From IMG/VR virus record IMGVR_UViG_3300023192_002121, positions 1 through 30,323 of that record: DNA of 30,323 nt; one strand, 5' to 3'. Shown here piece by piece: positions 22,761-30,266 of the stretch (position 1 is its first letter; every line of letters begins with the position of its first letter). The DNA is from a virus. The translations under genes and the position numbers were made by a program. The notes beneath the pieces were generated by a model. That model searched no databases. It saw only the letters and a program-made list of their open reading frames with translations, and was not told the origin of the DNA.

Positions 22761-24111
22761 ATATGTTGTAGCTATTCTTGATGATAGAAATTCTATACAC
22801 CAAAAGAATAGAGATTATGCAGATAAATTTAAAGAATTAACAGAGTTTTTTACAAGGTTTAAATATTTTGGAAAAATATTATATGGTAAATCTGTAAATG
22901 AAATATTAGAAAAAGCATTACAAACTAACAATAAATATTGTATTATTCAAAGTGTAGGACATCTTATAAAAGAAATAAGTTTTTTTGAGTTAATAGAGAA
23001 ATGGACCTCTGAAAAAGATTTTTTTATAACAGGACATATTATGGATAAGCATACTAAAAATAGTACTTATCCTATAGGTAAAGGTTATTATGGACTACAT
23101 AAACAATGTTTGATAGTTAACTTAGAATATTATAAAAAATTTGGTAAACCAGAATATGGAAATAAAAACACTGGTGAATACAAATTATATATACCAAAAA
23201 GATCTAAAAAAGATATACACGATGATTATACTCCTATAGGACTAATGAGTAGTGAAATAACTGAAATATGTACTCCGGTTGTAGATGGGTGGAATTTTAT
23301 AAATAAAAGTATAGAAAATAGCTTAACTGTATATAATTTTCATCCCAAATTTAGAGATTCTAAACAATATATATATCCAAACAAAGATTTAAACGAATTA
23401 CAGGAACAATTGGGTTGGATAAATCAAATTTTAGTTTATGCCCCACAGTGTGTGTTTTTTTGGAATACGGAAAAATATAACGATATTAAAAAAACTGATT
23501 TAGGAATAGATAGAGTTGATTATTTATATAGCGTAGCAGCTAGTTTTAAGCCTAATTTTATTTTAAATAAATACGGGTTTACAGAAAATACTAAAATAAT
23601 ATTTTTTGATTATAGTAAACAAGCGTTAGCGTTTAAAAAATTATTATTAGAACAATGGGACGGTACAAATTATCCTAAATTTTTATATGATATAAAAAAG
23701 AAGTATCCACAAATAAATGAGACTACACATAATCCTTATGGCGAAGATAATTACAAAGAATTATGGGAAAAAGAAATTGAAAATTGGAATGGTACAAATC
23801 AACTAAAAGAACATTGGGATAGATATAAAAAATTAAAACATAGTTTTGTACATTGTGATGTGTTAAAAAATTCAGATAAAATTACTAATCTAATTAAACC
23901 GGAACCTAATTCAGTTATTTGGTGGAGTAATGTATTTCATACAGTAAATGCTCACTATACAAGAAAATTAGTTGAATTAAAAAATATTTATGAAAATACG
24001 TGGATACAATCAATAAAAGAACAAAATCCAAATATTTGGATTTTTGGAAAGGATTATTTAAATAATCCAGTAGAGGGAACTACTATTTTAAAGTATAAAG
24101 GAGACAAATAA
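22735..24111 (+). CDS. Unknown 458-residue protein, possibly two domains
   Basis: A large soluble protein of unrecognised family. The N-terminal third (CKYVVAILDDRNSIHQKN, KYCIIQSVGH, FITGHIMDKH) has the strand rhythm of a Rossmann or GT-A domain. The C-terminal part (DYLYSVAASFKPNFI, TKIIFFDYSKQALAFKKLLL, SVIWWSNVFHTVNAHY) looks like another Rossmann-type domain, perhaps a SAM- or nucleotide-sugar-binding one. It begins at ATG 22735 or 22744, inside the previous gene's end. Its place among glycosyltransferases and oxygenases suggests a glycan or protein-modifying role; I do not assign one. Confidence 0.6.
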   Translation: MRKMGLECKYVVAILDDRNSIHQKNRDYADKFKELTEFFTRFKYFGKILYGKSVNEILEKALQTNNKYCIIQSVGHLIKEISFFELIEKWTSEKDFFITGHIMDKHTKNSTYPIGKGYYGLHKQCLIVNLEYYKKFGKPEYGNKNTGEYKLYIPKRSKKDIHDDYTPIGLMSSEITEICTPVVDGWNFINKSIENSLTVYNFHPKFRDSKQYIYPNKDLNELQEQLGWINQILVYAPQCVFFWNTEKYNDIKKTDLGIDRVDYLYSVAASFKPNFILNKYGFTENTKIIFFDYSKQALAFKKLLLEQWDGTNYPKFLYDIKKKYPQINETTHNPYGEDNYKELWEKEIENWNGTNQLKEHWDRYKKLKHSFVHCDVLKNSDKITNLIKPEPNSVIWWSNVFHTVNAHYTRKLVELKNIYENTWIQSIKEQNPNIWIFGKDYLNNPVEGTTILKYKGDK

Positions 24112-24112
24112 A

Positions 24113-24337
24113 ATGGATCAAGAACAACTTGATAACGCAATAGAATGGGTTAATGAAGGAAGATTTTTAGATGACTGGCTACGAGTTAACGGTTACACAG
24201 GTGATGTGAGAGAAGAAGCTAAGACAGAAATTGAAAACACACTTTCTAGTCCCGCTCCTACCCCTGCTCCCGCTTCCAAACCAATAATTGAAGATGACGA
24301 CGAAATTTGGGAAGACCACTATAATAAAGACGACTGA
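24113..24337 (+). CDS. Small acidic protein
   Basis: A 74-residue, strongly acidic protein with a helical N-terminus (QEQLDNAIEWVNEGRFLDDWL), a Pro/Ala linker (SSPAPTPAPASKP) and an acidic tail (IEDDDEIWEDHYNKDD). The tail could bind a basic protein or mimic DNA, but this is speculative. AAGGAGACA precedes ATG 24113. It overlaps the next gene by about 44 bases. Confidence 0.55.
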   Translation: MDQEQLDNAIEWVNEGRFLDDWLRVNGYTGDVREEAKTEIENTLSSPAPTPAPASKPIIEDDDEIWEDHYNKDD

Positions 24338-24944
24338 CTTCGTTGTCGCAAAAACTAAAATAGAAGGAGAATGGTCCTCTATTATTAATAAATTAGAAAA
24401 ATGTGTATTTTTTAATTGTGATGATTATGATTTACAAAACTCAGTTACAGGAATTGCTATAAAAAGCGAATCAGGTAAAATTCATGATTTATTAGTAACA
24501 AAAAAGCCGGAACTTCCAGAGAATTATTCTCTAACTATTTTATATGAACATCCAAAAATAAAAAAATTAATTGATTTTTTTGAGTTAGAAACTACAAGAA
24601 TTAGAATTTTTAAACAACAGTCAGGAATTAGTACTAAATTACATTTAGACTACAATAATGTTTTGGCAACGAATAAAAATGAATTTTTAATTAGAATATG
24701 GATGGCATTAAATTATGATAAGAATTTTACTTACATATTTAGAGAAGGGGAAGCTTCTATAAAAAATATAAAACTAAAAACAGGCGAATCTGTAATATTT
24801 AATCCTGATACCGTGCAACATGGAGCTATTAATAGTAGTTTTAATAAAGTAAGATATAGCTTAAATATTATTGGAAGACCGAACCCCTGGTTAAAAAATT
24901 TTATAGAAAAAGAAAAAATTATAAAAATAAATAATGAATATTGA
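24294..24944 (+). CDS. 2OG-Fe(II)/aspartyl-hydroxylase-like oxygenase
   Basis: A 216-residue protein. His117 and Asp119 (KLHLDYNN), distal His176 (DTVQHGAIN) and Arg187 (KVRYSLNIIG) form the triad and 2OG-binding Arg. VIFNPDTVQHGAINSS is a textbook GDxVxFxPxxxHxxxN loop. ATG 24294 is used; a TTG lies six bases upstream. The first 40 residues do not look like the core fold, and the start overlaps the acidic gene, so the true start may be further in. Confidence 0.7.
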   Translation: MTTKFGKTTIIKTTDFVVAKTKIEGEWSSIINKLEKCVFFNCDDYDLQNSVTGIAIKSESGKIHDLLVTKKPELPENYSLTILYEHPKIKKLIDFFELETTRIRIFKQQSGISTKLHLDYNNVLATNKNEFLIRIWMALNYDKNFTYIFREGEASIKNIKLKTGESVIFNPDTVQHGAINSSFNKVRYSLNIIGRPNPWLKNFIEKEKIIKINNEY

Positions 24945-25200
24945 TATTGGAATAGGATATACAAAAAATAACGGGCACATTGTTAAAGTAACCGTTAATG
25001 AATTTAGAAATTTATTATATGTTCATATTAGAGAATATAGAATGGATGGAGATACAGGATTTTGGTTTCCTACTAAATCTGGATATGCAATGCCCGCAGA
25101 AGAAATAGACACAATAATTGAATTATTATCAAATGCGAGCCAAAAAATTGCAGAAAATTCTAGAAAATTTTCAAAACAGTTAGAATTATTTGAGGAGTAA
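24934..25200 (+). CDS. PC4-like transcription coactivator/ssDNA-binding protein
   Basis: An 88-residue protein. IVKVTVNEFRNLLYVHIREY, then GFWFPTKSGYAMPAEEI matches the PC4 (p15) family strand order: basic xxxVxVxEFRxxxYVDIREYY ... WxPTKKGIxLxxEE. The family binds single-stranded DNA through a beta-cradle and forms dimers. In phages such proteins have been linked to transcription or replication. A C-terminal helical tail (ASQKIAENSRKFSKQLELFEE) extends beyond the fold. The ATG overlaps the upstream stop by 11 bases. Confidence 0.82.
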   Translation: MNIDIGIGYTKNNGHIVKVTVNEFRNLLYVHIREYRMDGDTGFWFPTKSGYAMPAEEIDTIIELLSNASQKIAENSRKFSKQLELFEE

Positions 25201-25207
25201 AATAAGA

Positions 25208-25531
25208 ATGAGTGTTAAAGCATGGTCTGATGAAGACGAAAATAAACTCATTGAACTATATACTGAAAAAAGTATTAAAGATGTTCACGAATTAGCAAAT
25301 ACATTTGATAAAGGTTATCGAAGTGTTATTAGTAAACTTGTTCAATTAAAAATATACGAAAAACCTGATCATAACAAAGATAAAAAATTAAAAACAGTAA
25401 AAGTTATGCTCAGAGAACTAGAAGAATTACTAGATATTAGTATTGAAGGTACTAATTTAAATAAAAAGGAAAATTTAACAATTTTAGTAAATGCGTTAGA
25501 AAACAAATTAAAAAATGGAATCAATCAATAA
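25208..25531 (+). CDS. Myb/SANT-like DNA-binding protein
   Basis: A 107-residue protein starting MSVKAWSDEDENKLIELYTE, the WSxxExxxLxxLY opening of a Myb/SANT helix-turn-helix, followed by SIKDVHELANTF and YRSVISKLVQLKIYEK as the recognition helix region. The rest is a basic linker and helical tail (MLRELEELLDISIEG). ATG 25208 is preferred to an upstream in-frame start that lacks a ribosome binding site. Its domain pattern recurs in the four-repeat protein at 29181. Confidence 0.7.
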   Translation: MSVKAWSDEDENKLIELYTEKSIKDVHELANTFDKGYRSVISKLVQLKIYEKPDHNKDKKLKTVKVMLRELEELLDISIEGTNLNKKENLTILVNALENKLKNGINQ

Positions 25532-25603
25532 AACGGGACGGGAAAGAGCCCCCTGGTCGTTCACAGATTTCGTAATTTAACGGACAGCATAGGAGAATTC
25601 TAA
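25532..25603 (+). other. GC-rich leader before the TauD-like gene
   Basis: A 72-base gap. The first half is unusually GC-rich for this genome (GGGACGGGAAAGAGCCCCC at 25535-25553) and can fold, with GAC/GTC and GGG/CCC pairs. TAGGAG near 25591-25596 is the ribosome binding site. I found no match to a riboswitch I can name. Confidence 0.4.
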
Positions 25604-26593
25604 ATGTTAGATGTTGTTCATACATTAAAAACAAATCTTAAAAAATTATCGGACAGTGAAATTAAGAGAATTTCTGTTTTAACAGCACAAAAAACAAATG
25701 TTGTAATAAGGGATCAAGATTTAGATAAAAAAGAGTTCGCTAGAATATTAAGACTGTGGGGTAAAAATCCAAAGCGGAACATATGGTTTGAGGATCAGAT
25801 CGATCACGAGATAATGTATGTCACCAACAAGTACAAAATTGGTAAAGAAAAAAGGCAGGGAGTTTTTGCTAATGGAGAATTAGGATGGCATTGTAATGGT
25901 GCTTTGGCACTTGATCCAGAAGATTGTGTAGCTTTATATTGTCATGAACCTACAAAAGACCCTTGCAATACAGTTTTCTCGAATGGGGTGCTTGCATATA
26001 AAACCTTACCTAAAGATGTTAAAGATCAAATCAAAGACACGTTTCTTATCTTAGGATATGGTGAGAAAAATTTTCAAAGATTAAAATTAGACTATTTGGT
26101 TAAGACCAAAATTCAGCCCAGACTGTTAAGTAAAACTATACCTTATGAGGTTAATAATGATAAGGTTTCCCTAGATGAACATAAAGAAATATTGGCAATG
26201 TCTACTAGGGCCAGATCAAAAGATTCCTCTGTAGTTAAAGAAATGCTAGAGCTCAAAGCTCGCTTTTCTGATTCAAAAGGTTTGTGGAATTGTGTTTATA
26301 AGAAATTAATTCAGCAACATAGATTAACTGGTATTGAAGGATTTTACTTTCCTTTTACTAATGTTGTTGGATTTAGTAATATACCAAAAGACGAATGGCA
26401 AGAATTATGTGATTTTTTAGAGAATCATTATCTGAAATCCGTATATTCTCATTTTTGGGAAGAAGGTGATATTGTAATATTCGACCAAACACAAGGACTA
26501 CATAGAAGAGACAATATACCTTTGGATGAAAATAATATCCCTCAAGAAAGAGAATTGTGGAGAGGTGCTTTTTGGTATAATGGAATTAAATAA
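25604..26593 (+). CDS. TauD/TfdA-like dioxygenase with an atypical metal site
   Basis: A 329-residue protein. The distal His300 and the basic residues after it (FDQTQGLHRRDNIP, then ERELWRGAFWYNG with Arg320) match the TauD ending HxxxxxxxxxRxLxR. The proximal motif reads GWHCNGAL at 94-101: His96 is present but the acid two residues on is Asn98 in place of Asp. TauD-type enzymes use 2OG and O2; an HxN site could still bind iron or may have altered chemistry such as halogenase-like ligand exchange. It has a strong TAGGAGAATT site and richer base composition than the upstream block. It is followed 21 bases later by glutaredoxin. Confidence 0.72.
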   Translation: MLDVVHTLKTNLKKLSDSEIKRISVLTAQKTNVVIRDQDLDKKEFARILRLWGKNPKRNIWFEDQIDHEIMYVTNKYKIGKEKRQGVFANGELGWHCNGALALDPEDCVALYCHEPTKDPCNTVFSNGVLAYKTLPKDVKDQIKDTFLILGYGEKNFQRLKLDYLVKTKIQPRLLSKTIPYEVNNDKVSLDEHKEILAMSTRARSKDSSVVKEMLELKARFSDSKGLWNCVYKKLIQQHRLTGIEGFYFPFTNVVGFSNIPKDEWQELCDFLENHYLKSVYSHFWEEGDIVIFDQTQGLHRRDNIPLDENNIPQERELWRGAFWYNGIK

Positions 26594-26614
26594 TTATTAT
26601 ATAGGAGAATTTTA

Positions 26615-26986
26615 ATGGTATTTAAAAAGGGAGATGTTGTGTTTGATAGTGCGAAACTAACTGTATTTGACAAAATTCAAAATGAAATAGATGCTAATGA
26701 TGTAGTCGTGTTCATGAAAGGCACGCCTGCATTCCCACAATGTGGGTTTTCATCGACAGTAGTGCAGGTGTTGAATCATATCGGTGTTAAATTCAAAAGC
26801 GTTGATGTCCTCGCCAATGATGATGTTCGCAATAAAATTAAAGAATTCTCTGATTGGCCTACGATTCCGCAACTTTATGTTAAAGGTGAGTTTATTGGCG
26901 GATGCGACATTGTACGTGAGATGTCCGAGACAGGAGAATTACAAAAAACTTTCAAAACTAAAGGAGTCGAAACCGAAACGTATTGA
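26615..26986 (+). CDS. grxD-like: CGFS-type monothiol glutaredoxin (Grx4/GrxD)
   Basis: A 123-residue protein with VVFMKGTPAFPQCGFSSTVV at 31-50, the monothiol CGFS active site at Cys43, and WPTIPQLYVKGEFIGGCDI at about 85-103, the TIPQ and GGCD glutathione-binding segments. Such proteins carry 2Fe-2S clusters with BolA or pass them to A-type carriers like the one at 21581. An extra 15 residues precede the usual start; the ATG is supported by AGGAGAATTTTA. Base composition is closer to GC-neutral than the glycan block. Confidence 0.93.
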   Translation: MVFKKGDVVFDSAKLTVFDKIQNEIDANDVVVFMKGTPAFPQCGFSSTVVQVLNHIGVKFKSVDVLANDDVRNKIKEFSDWPTIPQLYVKGEFIGGCDIVREMSETGELQKTFKTKGVETETY

Positions 26987-26988
26987 CC

Positions 26989-27228
26989 ATGACTAAGTTC
27001 AAAAGAAATATGGAAGACAGTATAGATATGGTTAATCACCCACCACACTATAATAAAGGTATTGAAACTACTGAGTACATTAAATCGTGGGAAATGAATT
27101 GGTGTCAAGCCAATGTAATAAAATATGTTTGTAGGTATAACTTAAAACACAAAAACAAAGATAAGCAAATAGAAGATTTAGAAAAAGCAAAATGGTACTT
27201 AGAGGATCTAATTAAGGATTTAAAATAA
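26989..27228 (+). CDS. DUF3310 phage protein
   Basis: An 80-residue protein with MVNHPPHYNKGIETTEYI near residue 14, ANVIKYVCRYNLKHKN and QIEDLEKAKWYLEDLI, the DUF3310 pattern NxPxHYxxxxxExI...AxxYxxRxxxK...DLxKAxwYL. Family members in T7 (gp1.7) are linked to nucleotide kinase activity or dideoxythymidine sensitivity. ATG 26989 or 27010 is possible; a TTG six bases earlier overlaps the glutaredoxin stop. Confidence 0.85.
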   Translation: MTKFKRNMEDSIDMVNHPPHYNKGIETTEYIKSWEMNWCQANVIKYVCRYNLKHKNKDKQIEDLEKAKWYLEDLIKDLK

Positions 27229-27236
27229 AATTAAGA

Positions 27237-27265
27237 TTGACAACATAATTATTTTTATCTATAAT
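27237..27265 (+). promoter_or_regulatory. Consensus sigma70 promoter for ligA
   Basis: TTGACA at 27237-27242, a 17-base spacer and TATAAT at 27260-27265: both boxes match the consensus exactly. It lies after the DUF3310 stop and 30 bases before the ligase start. Confidence 0.85.
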
Positions 27266-27295
27266 AATTAGATAAAATGAAAAACAGGCAAAAAA

Positions 27296-29029
27296 TTGAA
27301 CTACGTAGACTTAAAAGAACTTATAAAAAAACATTGTCATTTATATTATGATATAAATCGACCAGAAATAACAGATCAAGAATTTGATGATTTACATGAT
27401 CAACTTGAAAAGGTAGAAAAAATACAAGGATGGGCAGATCCTGATTCACCCACTCTTCTTGTAGGTGGAACTACAGGCAAACTTAAACATCCACATAAAC
27501 TTTATTCACTTAATAAAGTTTATAATAAATCTGAATTACCAAAAGAAATGACGGTAATTACTCCGAAACTTGATGGTGCAAATTTAACACTTATTTATGA
27601 AAAAAAGAGATTACATACAGCTATTACCAGAGGTGACGGAGAGTTTGGAGAAAATGTAACACATTTAACTCCAGGACTTTTTGGTATTCCTGAGTATCTT
27701 TCAAATAATTTAATAGTTAATGGTGAATGTGTTACTGATAATGAGGTGGACAATTTTAGAAATTATGTTAGCGGAGCATTAGGATTACTTGATAGAGAAG
27801 AATTTAGAACTAGAAAAATAAGATTCATTGCACATGATCTTTTAGGTGTACAAATGAATTACACAGCAAAAATGAAAATTTTATCAAATTCTGGTTTTCA
27901 TACAATATTTGATGATATATGTAATAAATATCCGCAAGATGGACTAGTTTACAGAATTGATGATTGGCAAACTTGTGAGCGTTTAGGATATACTTCTAAA
28001 TATCCAAAATTTGCCATCGCACTAAAAGAAAGAAATTCTTTAGTTGCGACTACAACTTTAAAAGATGTAATATGGGTTGTGGGGAGAACTGGGGCTGTAA
28101 ATCCGACTGGTCTTGTCGAACCTGTTGTATTCGACGGAGCCACGGTAAGTCGTGTAACTCTGCATAATATGGAATACATTAAAAGCCATGACTTGGGCCT
28201 TGGTGACCTAATCGAGCTAGAAAGAGCCGGAGGTGTTATTCCTAAGTTCAATAGAGTTATTCAGCACTCATCTCATAATCTTAAAATTGAACAAAGACAC
28301 GCTGAAGCAGCTGTTGGTCACGCACTTCAAATGGTCGGCCCAAGACTTTATTGTATAGATGATTCGCAACATGATACAGTAAAATTACTTGAATATTTTA
28401 TTAAAACCATAGACATTAAAGGTCTTGGTCCTGCGTCTGTGACTAAGATGCAGCTGAAACATCCGATTGATTTATATCAGTCTCACGATTGGAGTAAGCT
28501 CGGGGCAAACGGAATAAAAATTCAAGACGAAATAAACCGTAGCAAGGCTAAACTATATGAAATAGTTCTTGCATCTTTAGGTATTCCTGGTGTTGGAAAG
28601 TCTATGGCTAAAAAGATAGTACAACACATACCTTCGTTTAATCGGCTGCGAGAGATTGAAACGGTGCATATAGCAGGAATTGGTCCCAAACGTATTGAGC
28701 AAATATTAGCTTGGCTTGATATAAACGAAGAATGGGTAATTAAATTACCACTACAACTTAAACAGAATCAAAGCATAGATTTCGTGCTCAATTCCGCCGA
28801 AATTAAAAATGTATGCATAACAGGAAAACTCGATATGACACGTTCTGAACTAGCCCTCCTTTTGGAAGGGAAGGGATTTTCGGTCACTAACACAGTCACA
28901 AAAGACTGCTATGCTTTGATTTCTGGGGACGATGTAACAAGTTCTAAATATAAAAAAGCTAAGAAACAAGATACTAAAATTATAAACTATTGGGAAAATA
29001 GAAATAACATAGTAATGGGTATTTTATAG
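27296..29029 (+). CDS. ligA: NAD-dependent DNA ligase (LigA-like), lacking the zinc finger
   Basis: A 577-residue ligase. The N-terminal Ia region contains LYYDINRPEITDQEFDDL (NAD/NMN binding, YYxxDxPxixDxxYDxL). The adenylation site is KLDGANL with Lys91, followed by TRGDGEFGENVT. An OB fold (GRTGAVNPTGLVEPV), helix-hairpin-helix repeats (LGIPGVGKSMAKKI, IAGIGPKRIEQIL) and a BRCT domain (from NVCITGKLDMTRSEL) follow. The four-Cys zinc finger normally between OB and HhH is missing, with only one Cys in that stretch. It is shorter than bacterial LigA (about 670). The start is TTG 27296, since no ATG in frame precedes domain Ia. It seals nicks in phage replication. Confidence 0.92.
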   Translation: MNYVDLKELIKKHCHLYYDINRPEITDQEFDDLHDQLEKVEKIQGWADPDSPTLLVGGTTGKLKHPHKLYSLNKVYNKSELPKEMTVITPKLDGANLTLIYEKKRLHTAITRGDGEFGENVTHLTPGLFGIPEYLSNNLIVNGECVTDNEVDNFRNYVSGALGLLDREEFRTRKIRFIAHDLLGVQMNYTAKMKILSNSGFHTIFDDICNKYPQDGLVYRIDDWQTCERLGYTSKYPKFAIALKERNSLVATTTLKDVIWVVGRTGAVNPTGLVEPVVFDGATVSRVTLHNMEYIKSHDLGLGDLIELERAGGVIPKFNRVIQHSSHNLKIEQRHAEAAVGHALQMVGPRLYCIDDSQHDTVKLLEYFIKTIDIKGLGPASVTKMQLKHPIDLYQSHDWSKLGANGIKIQDEINRSKAKLYEIVLASLGIPGVGKSMAKKIVQHIPSFNRLREIETVHIAGIGPKRIEQILAWLDINEEWVIKLPLQLKQNQSIDFVLNSAEIKNVCITGKLDMTRSELALLLEGKGFSVTNTVTKDCYALISGDDVTSSKYKKAKKQDTKIINYWENRNNIVMGIL

Positions 29030-29073
29030 TATTGTATATTTTGACCAAATGACAATTTACGGTCATATTTATC

Positions 29074-29102
29074 TTGCTGAACATATAAATTCTTGTTATA
29101 AT
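29074..29102 (+). promoter_or_regulatory. Sigma70-type promoter for the four-repeat protein
   Basis: TTGCTG at 29074-29079, a 17-base spacer and a perfect TATAAT at 29097-29102. The transcript would have a leader of about 70 bases. Confidence 0.7.
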
Positions 29103-29111
29103 CAATCATTA

Positions 29112-29142
29112 CTTAGAGAGAGAAATAAATCTCTCCTAAAAT
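29112..29142 (+). other. Leader hairpin
   Basis: TTAGAGAGAG pairs with CTCTCCTAA across an eight-base loop, with one bulged A, in the untranslated leader of the next gene. A 5' hairpin of this kind can protect mRNA from decay. It ends well before GAAGGGG, the ribosome binding site. Confidence 0.5.
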
Positions 29143-29180
29143 AAATTCAAAACAAACTTTGAAGAAGGGGAAAAATATAA

Positions 29181-29864
29181 ATGAGTAAATTTGAATATAC
29201 TGAAGACATGGTTGCACGTATGAATGACGTAGCATCCACAGGCGTAACCGAAGAGGTTATTGAACAGCTTGTTGATGAGTTTGAGTATCCTCGTAGGTCT
29301 GTTACTGCTAAGCTTCGTAAGCTTGGATATGACGTACCGAGGAAGCCTGGAGCGGCTCCTGTATTTTCTGCGGAAGAGACAGAAGCTTTAGCGAAGATTT
29401 TAGAGGAAAACAGCGGAAATCAGACGGCTGACGAAATTGCGTCGGCTTTTGCTGATGGAAAGTTTACAGCCCGCCAAATTAATGGTAAGGCACTTTCACT
29501 CGAAATGACTCAGCACATTAAGCCAGCTGAAAAGAAAATCACGCCCAAAACGTATACTGCGGAAGAGGAAGCAACGATTTCCGAAATGGTAGAAGGAAAC
29601 TCCTATCTAGAAGAAATTGCTGATTCACTTGGAAAGAGTGTAAATTCTGTTCGTGGTAAGCTTTTAAGCATGGGGCTTAAGGCTACTCAACGAGATCGCA
29701 AGGCTTCTAAGTCTGATCCATATGAGGGTATCGAAGATATGCTCGATCAGTCTGTAGAAGACTTAGCTGAGCATTTTGATAAGACCGTTCGCGGTGTTAA
29801 GACAGTTCTAACTCGTCGCAGCCTCGCATGCTCGGACTATACGCCAAAAAGCGCAGAAGGCTAA
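29181..29864 (+). CDS. Multi-repeat Myb/HTH-like DNA-binding protein
   Basis: A 227-residue protein built from four similar helical units at roughly 5-50, 60-108, 122-168 and 180-220. Each has an acidic-aromatic opening (YTEDMVARM, FSAEETEAL, YTAEEEATI) and a basic end such as SVTAKLRKLGY, QINGKALSL, SVRGKLLSMGL or GVKTVLTRRSL. This is the pattern of tandem Myb or GcrA-like helix-turn-helix repeats. Codon use is richer in G and C than neighbouring genes, and it has a good promoter and AAGGGG site, suggesting high expression. It could organise phage DNA or control transcription. The unit at 25208 is a single-repeat relative. Confidence 0.65.
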   Translation: MSKFEYTEDMVARMNDVASTGVTEEVIEQLVDEFEYPRRSVTAKLRKLGYDVPRKPGAAPVFSAEETEALAKILEENSGNQTADEIASAFADGKFTARQINGKALSLEMTQHIKPAEKKITPKTYTAEEEATISEMVEGNSYLEEIADSLGKSVNSVRGKLLSMGLKATQRDRKASKSDPYEGIEDMLDQSVEDLAEHFDKTVRGVKTVLTRRSLACSDYTPKSAEG

Positions 29865-29869
29865 AAATA

Positions 29870-29889
29870 AACTACGACCTATCGTAGTT
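29870..29889 (+). terminator. Hairpin after the four-repeat gene
   Basis: AACTACGA and TCGTAGTT form a perfect 8-bp stem with a CCTA loop, starting six bases after the stop codon. There is only a short T-rich run after it, so it may be a terminator or an mRNA 3'-end stabiliser. Confidence 0.5.
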
Positions 29890-29898
29890 CATTGAAGT

Positions 29899-29931
29899 TT
29901 GCAGATTAATGGGATAACCGTTAATCTGCAA
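29899..29931 (+). terminator. Long hairpin, likely terminator or processing site
   Basis: TTGCAGATTAATGG pairs with CCGTTAATCTGCAA (14 bp, one G-U) around a GATAA loop, followed by CTCTGTTTCTTT. With the smaller hairpin just before it, this separates the highly expressed gene from the next one. Confidence 0.6.
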
Positions 29932-29944
29932 CTCTGTTTCTTTA

Positions 29945-30256
29945 ATGTCTGACTGTGCATTTAATCTATACGATTTAGAAGAAAAAACATTAGACAACCT
30001 ATTAAATTTACCAGAATTATCAAAATCTAAATATATTAATGAGTTAATAGAAAGATTTTATCCAAGTGTAAATCCTGATGGGGAGATGTATGCTGATTTG
30101 CAATTAAATTATAGATCCAGTTGGCTATTAGAAAAATTATATCGTGTAAATCCGGTATTTAAAGAAAGTTTTACATTCATATATACCAAAACTGGATTAG
30201 TAAGAAATATGGTAAGTGATTTATATTTTACAGACGATCACCTTATCACACACTAG
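29945..30256 (+). CDS. Hypothetical protein
   Basis: A 103-residue soluble protein starting MSDCAFNLYDLEEKTLDNLL, rich in Leu, Tyr and Asn, with no recognised motif. It starts 13 bases after the long hairpin, with no clear ribosome binding site before ATG 29947 or TTG-like starts nearby. The AT-rich codon use returns to the genome norm. It ends 10 bases before the next gene. Confidence 0.6.
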   Translation: MSDCAFNLYDLEEKTLDNLLNLPELSKSKYINELIERFYPSVNPDGEMYADLQLNYRSSWLLEKLYRVNPVFKESFTFIYTKTGLVRNMVSDLYFTDDHLITH

Positions 30257-30266
30257 GAGATAAAAA

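Noticed and set aside
25532-25603. Resemblance to the glnA (glutamine) riboswitch through CGTTCA and ACGG.
   Set aside because: The diagnostic GGAAGUA segment and the closing stem were not found.
27277-27351. A 24-codon basic reading frame starting ATG 27277, between the ligA promoter and overlapping the ligA start.
   Set aside because: It could be a leader peptide, but it has no ribosome binding site and falls in another frame over the conserved ligase N-terminus. I do not list it as a gene.
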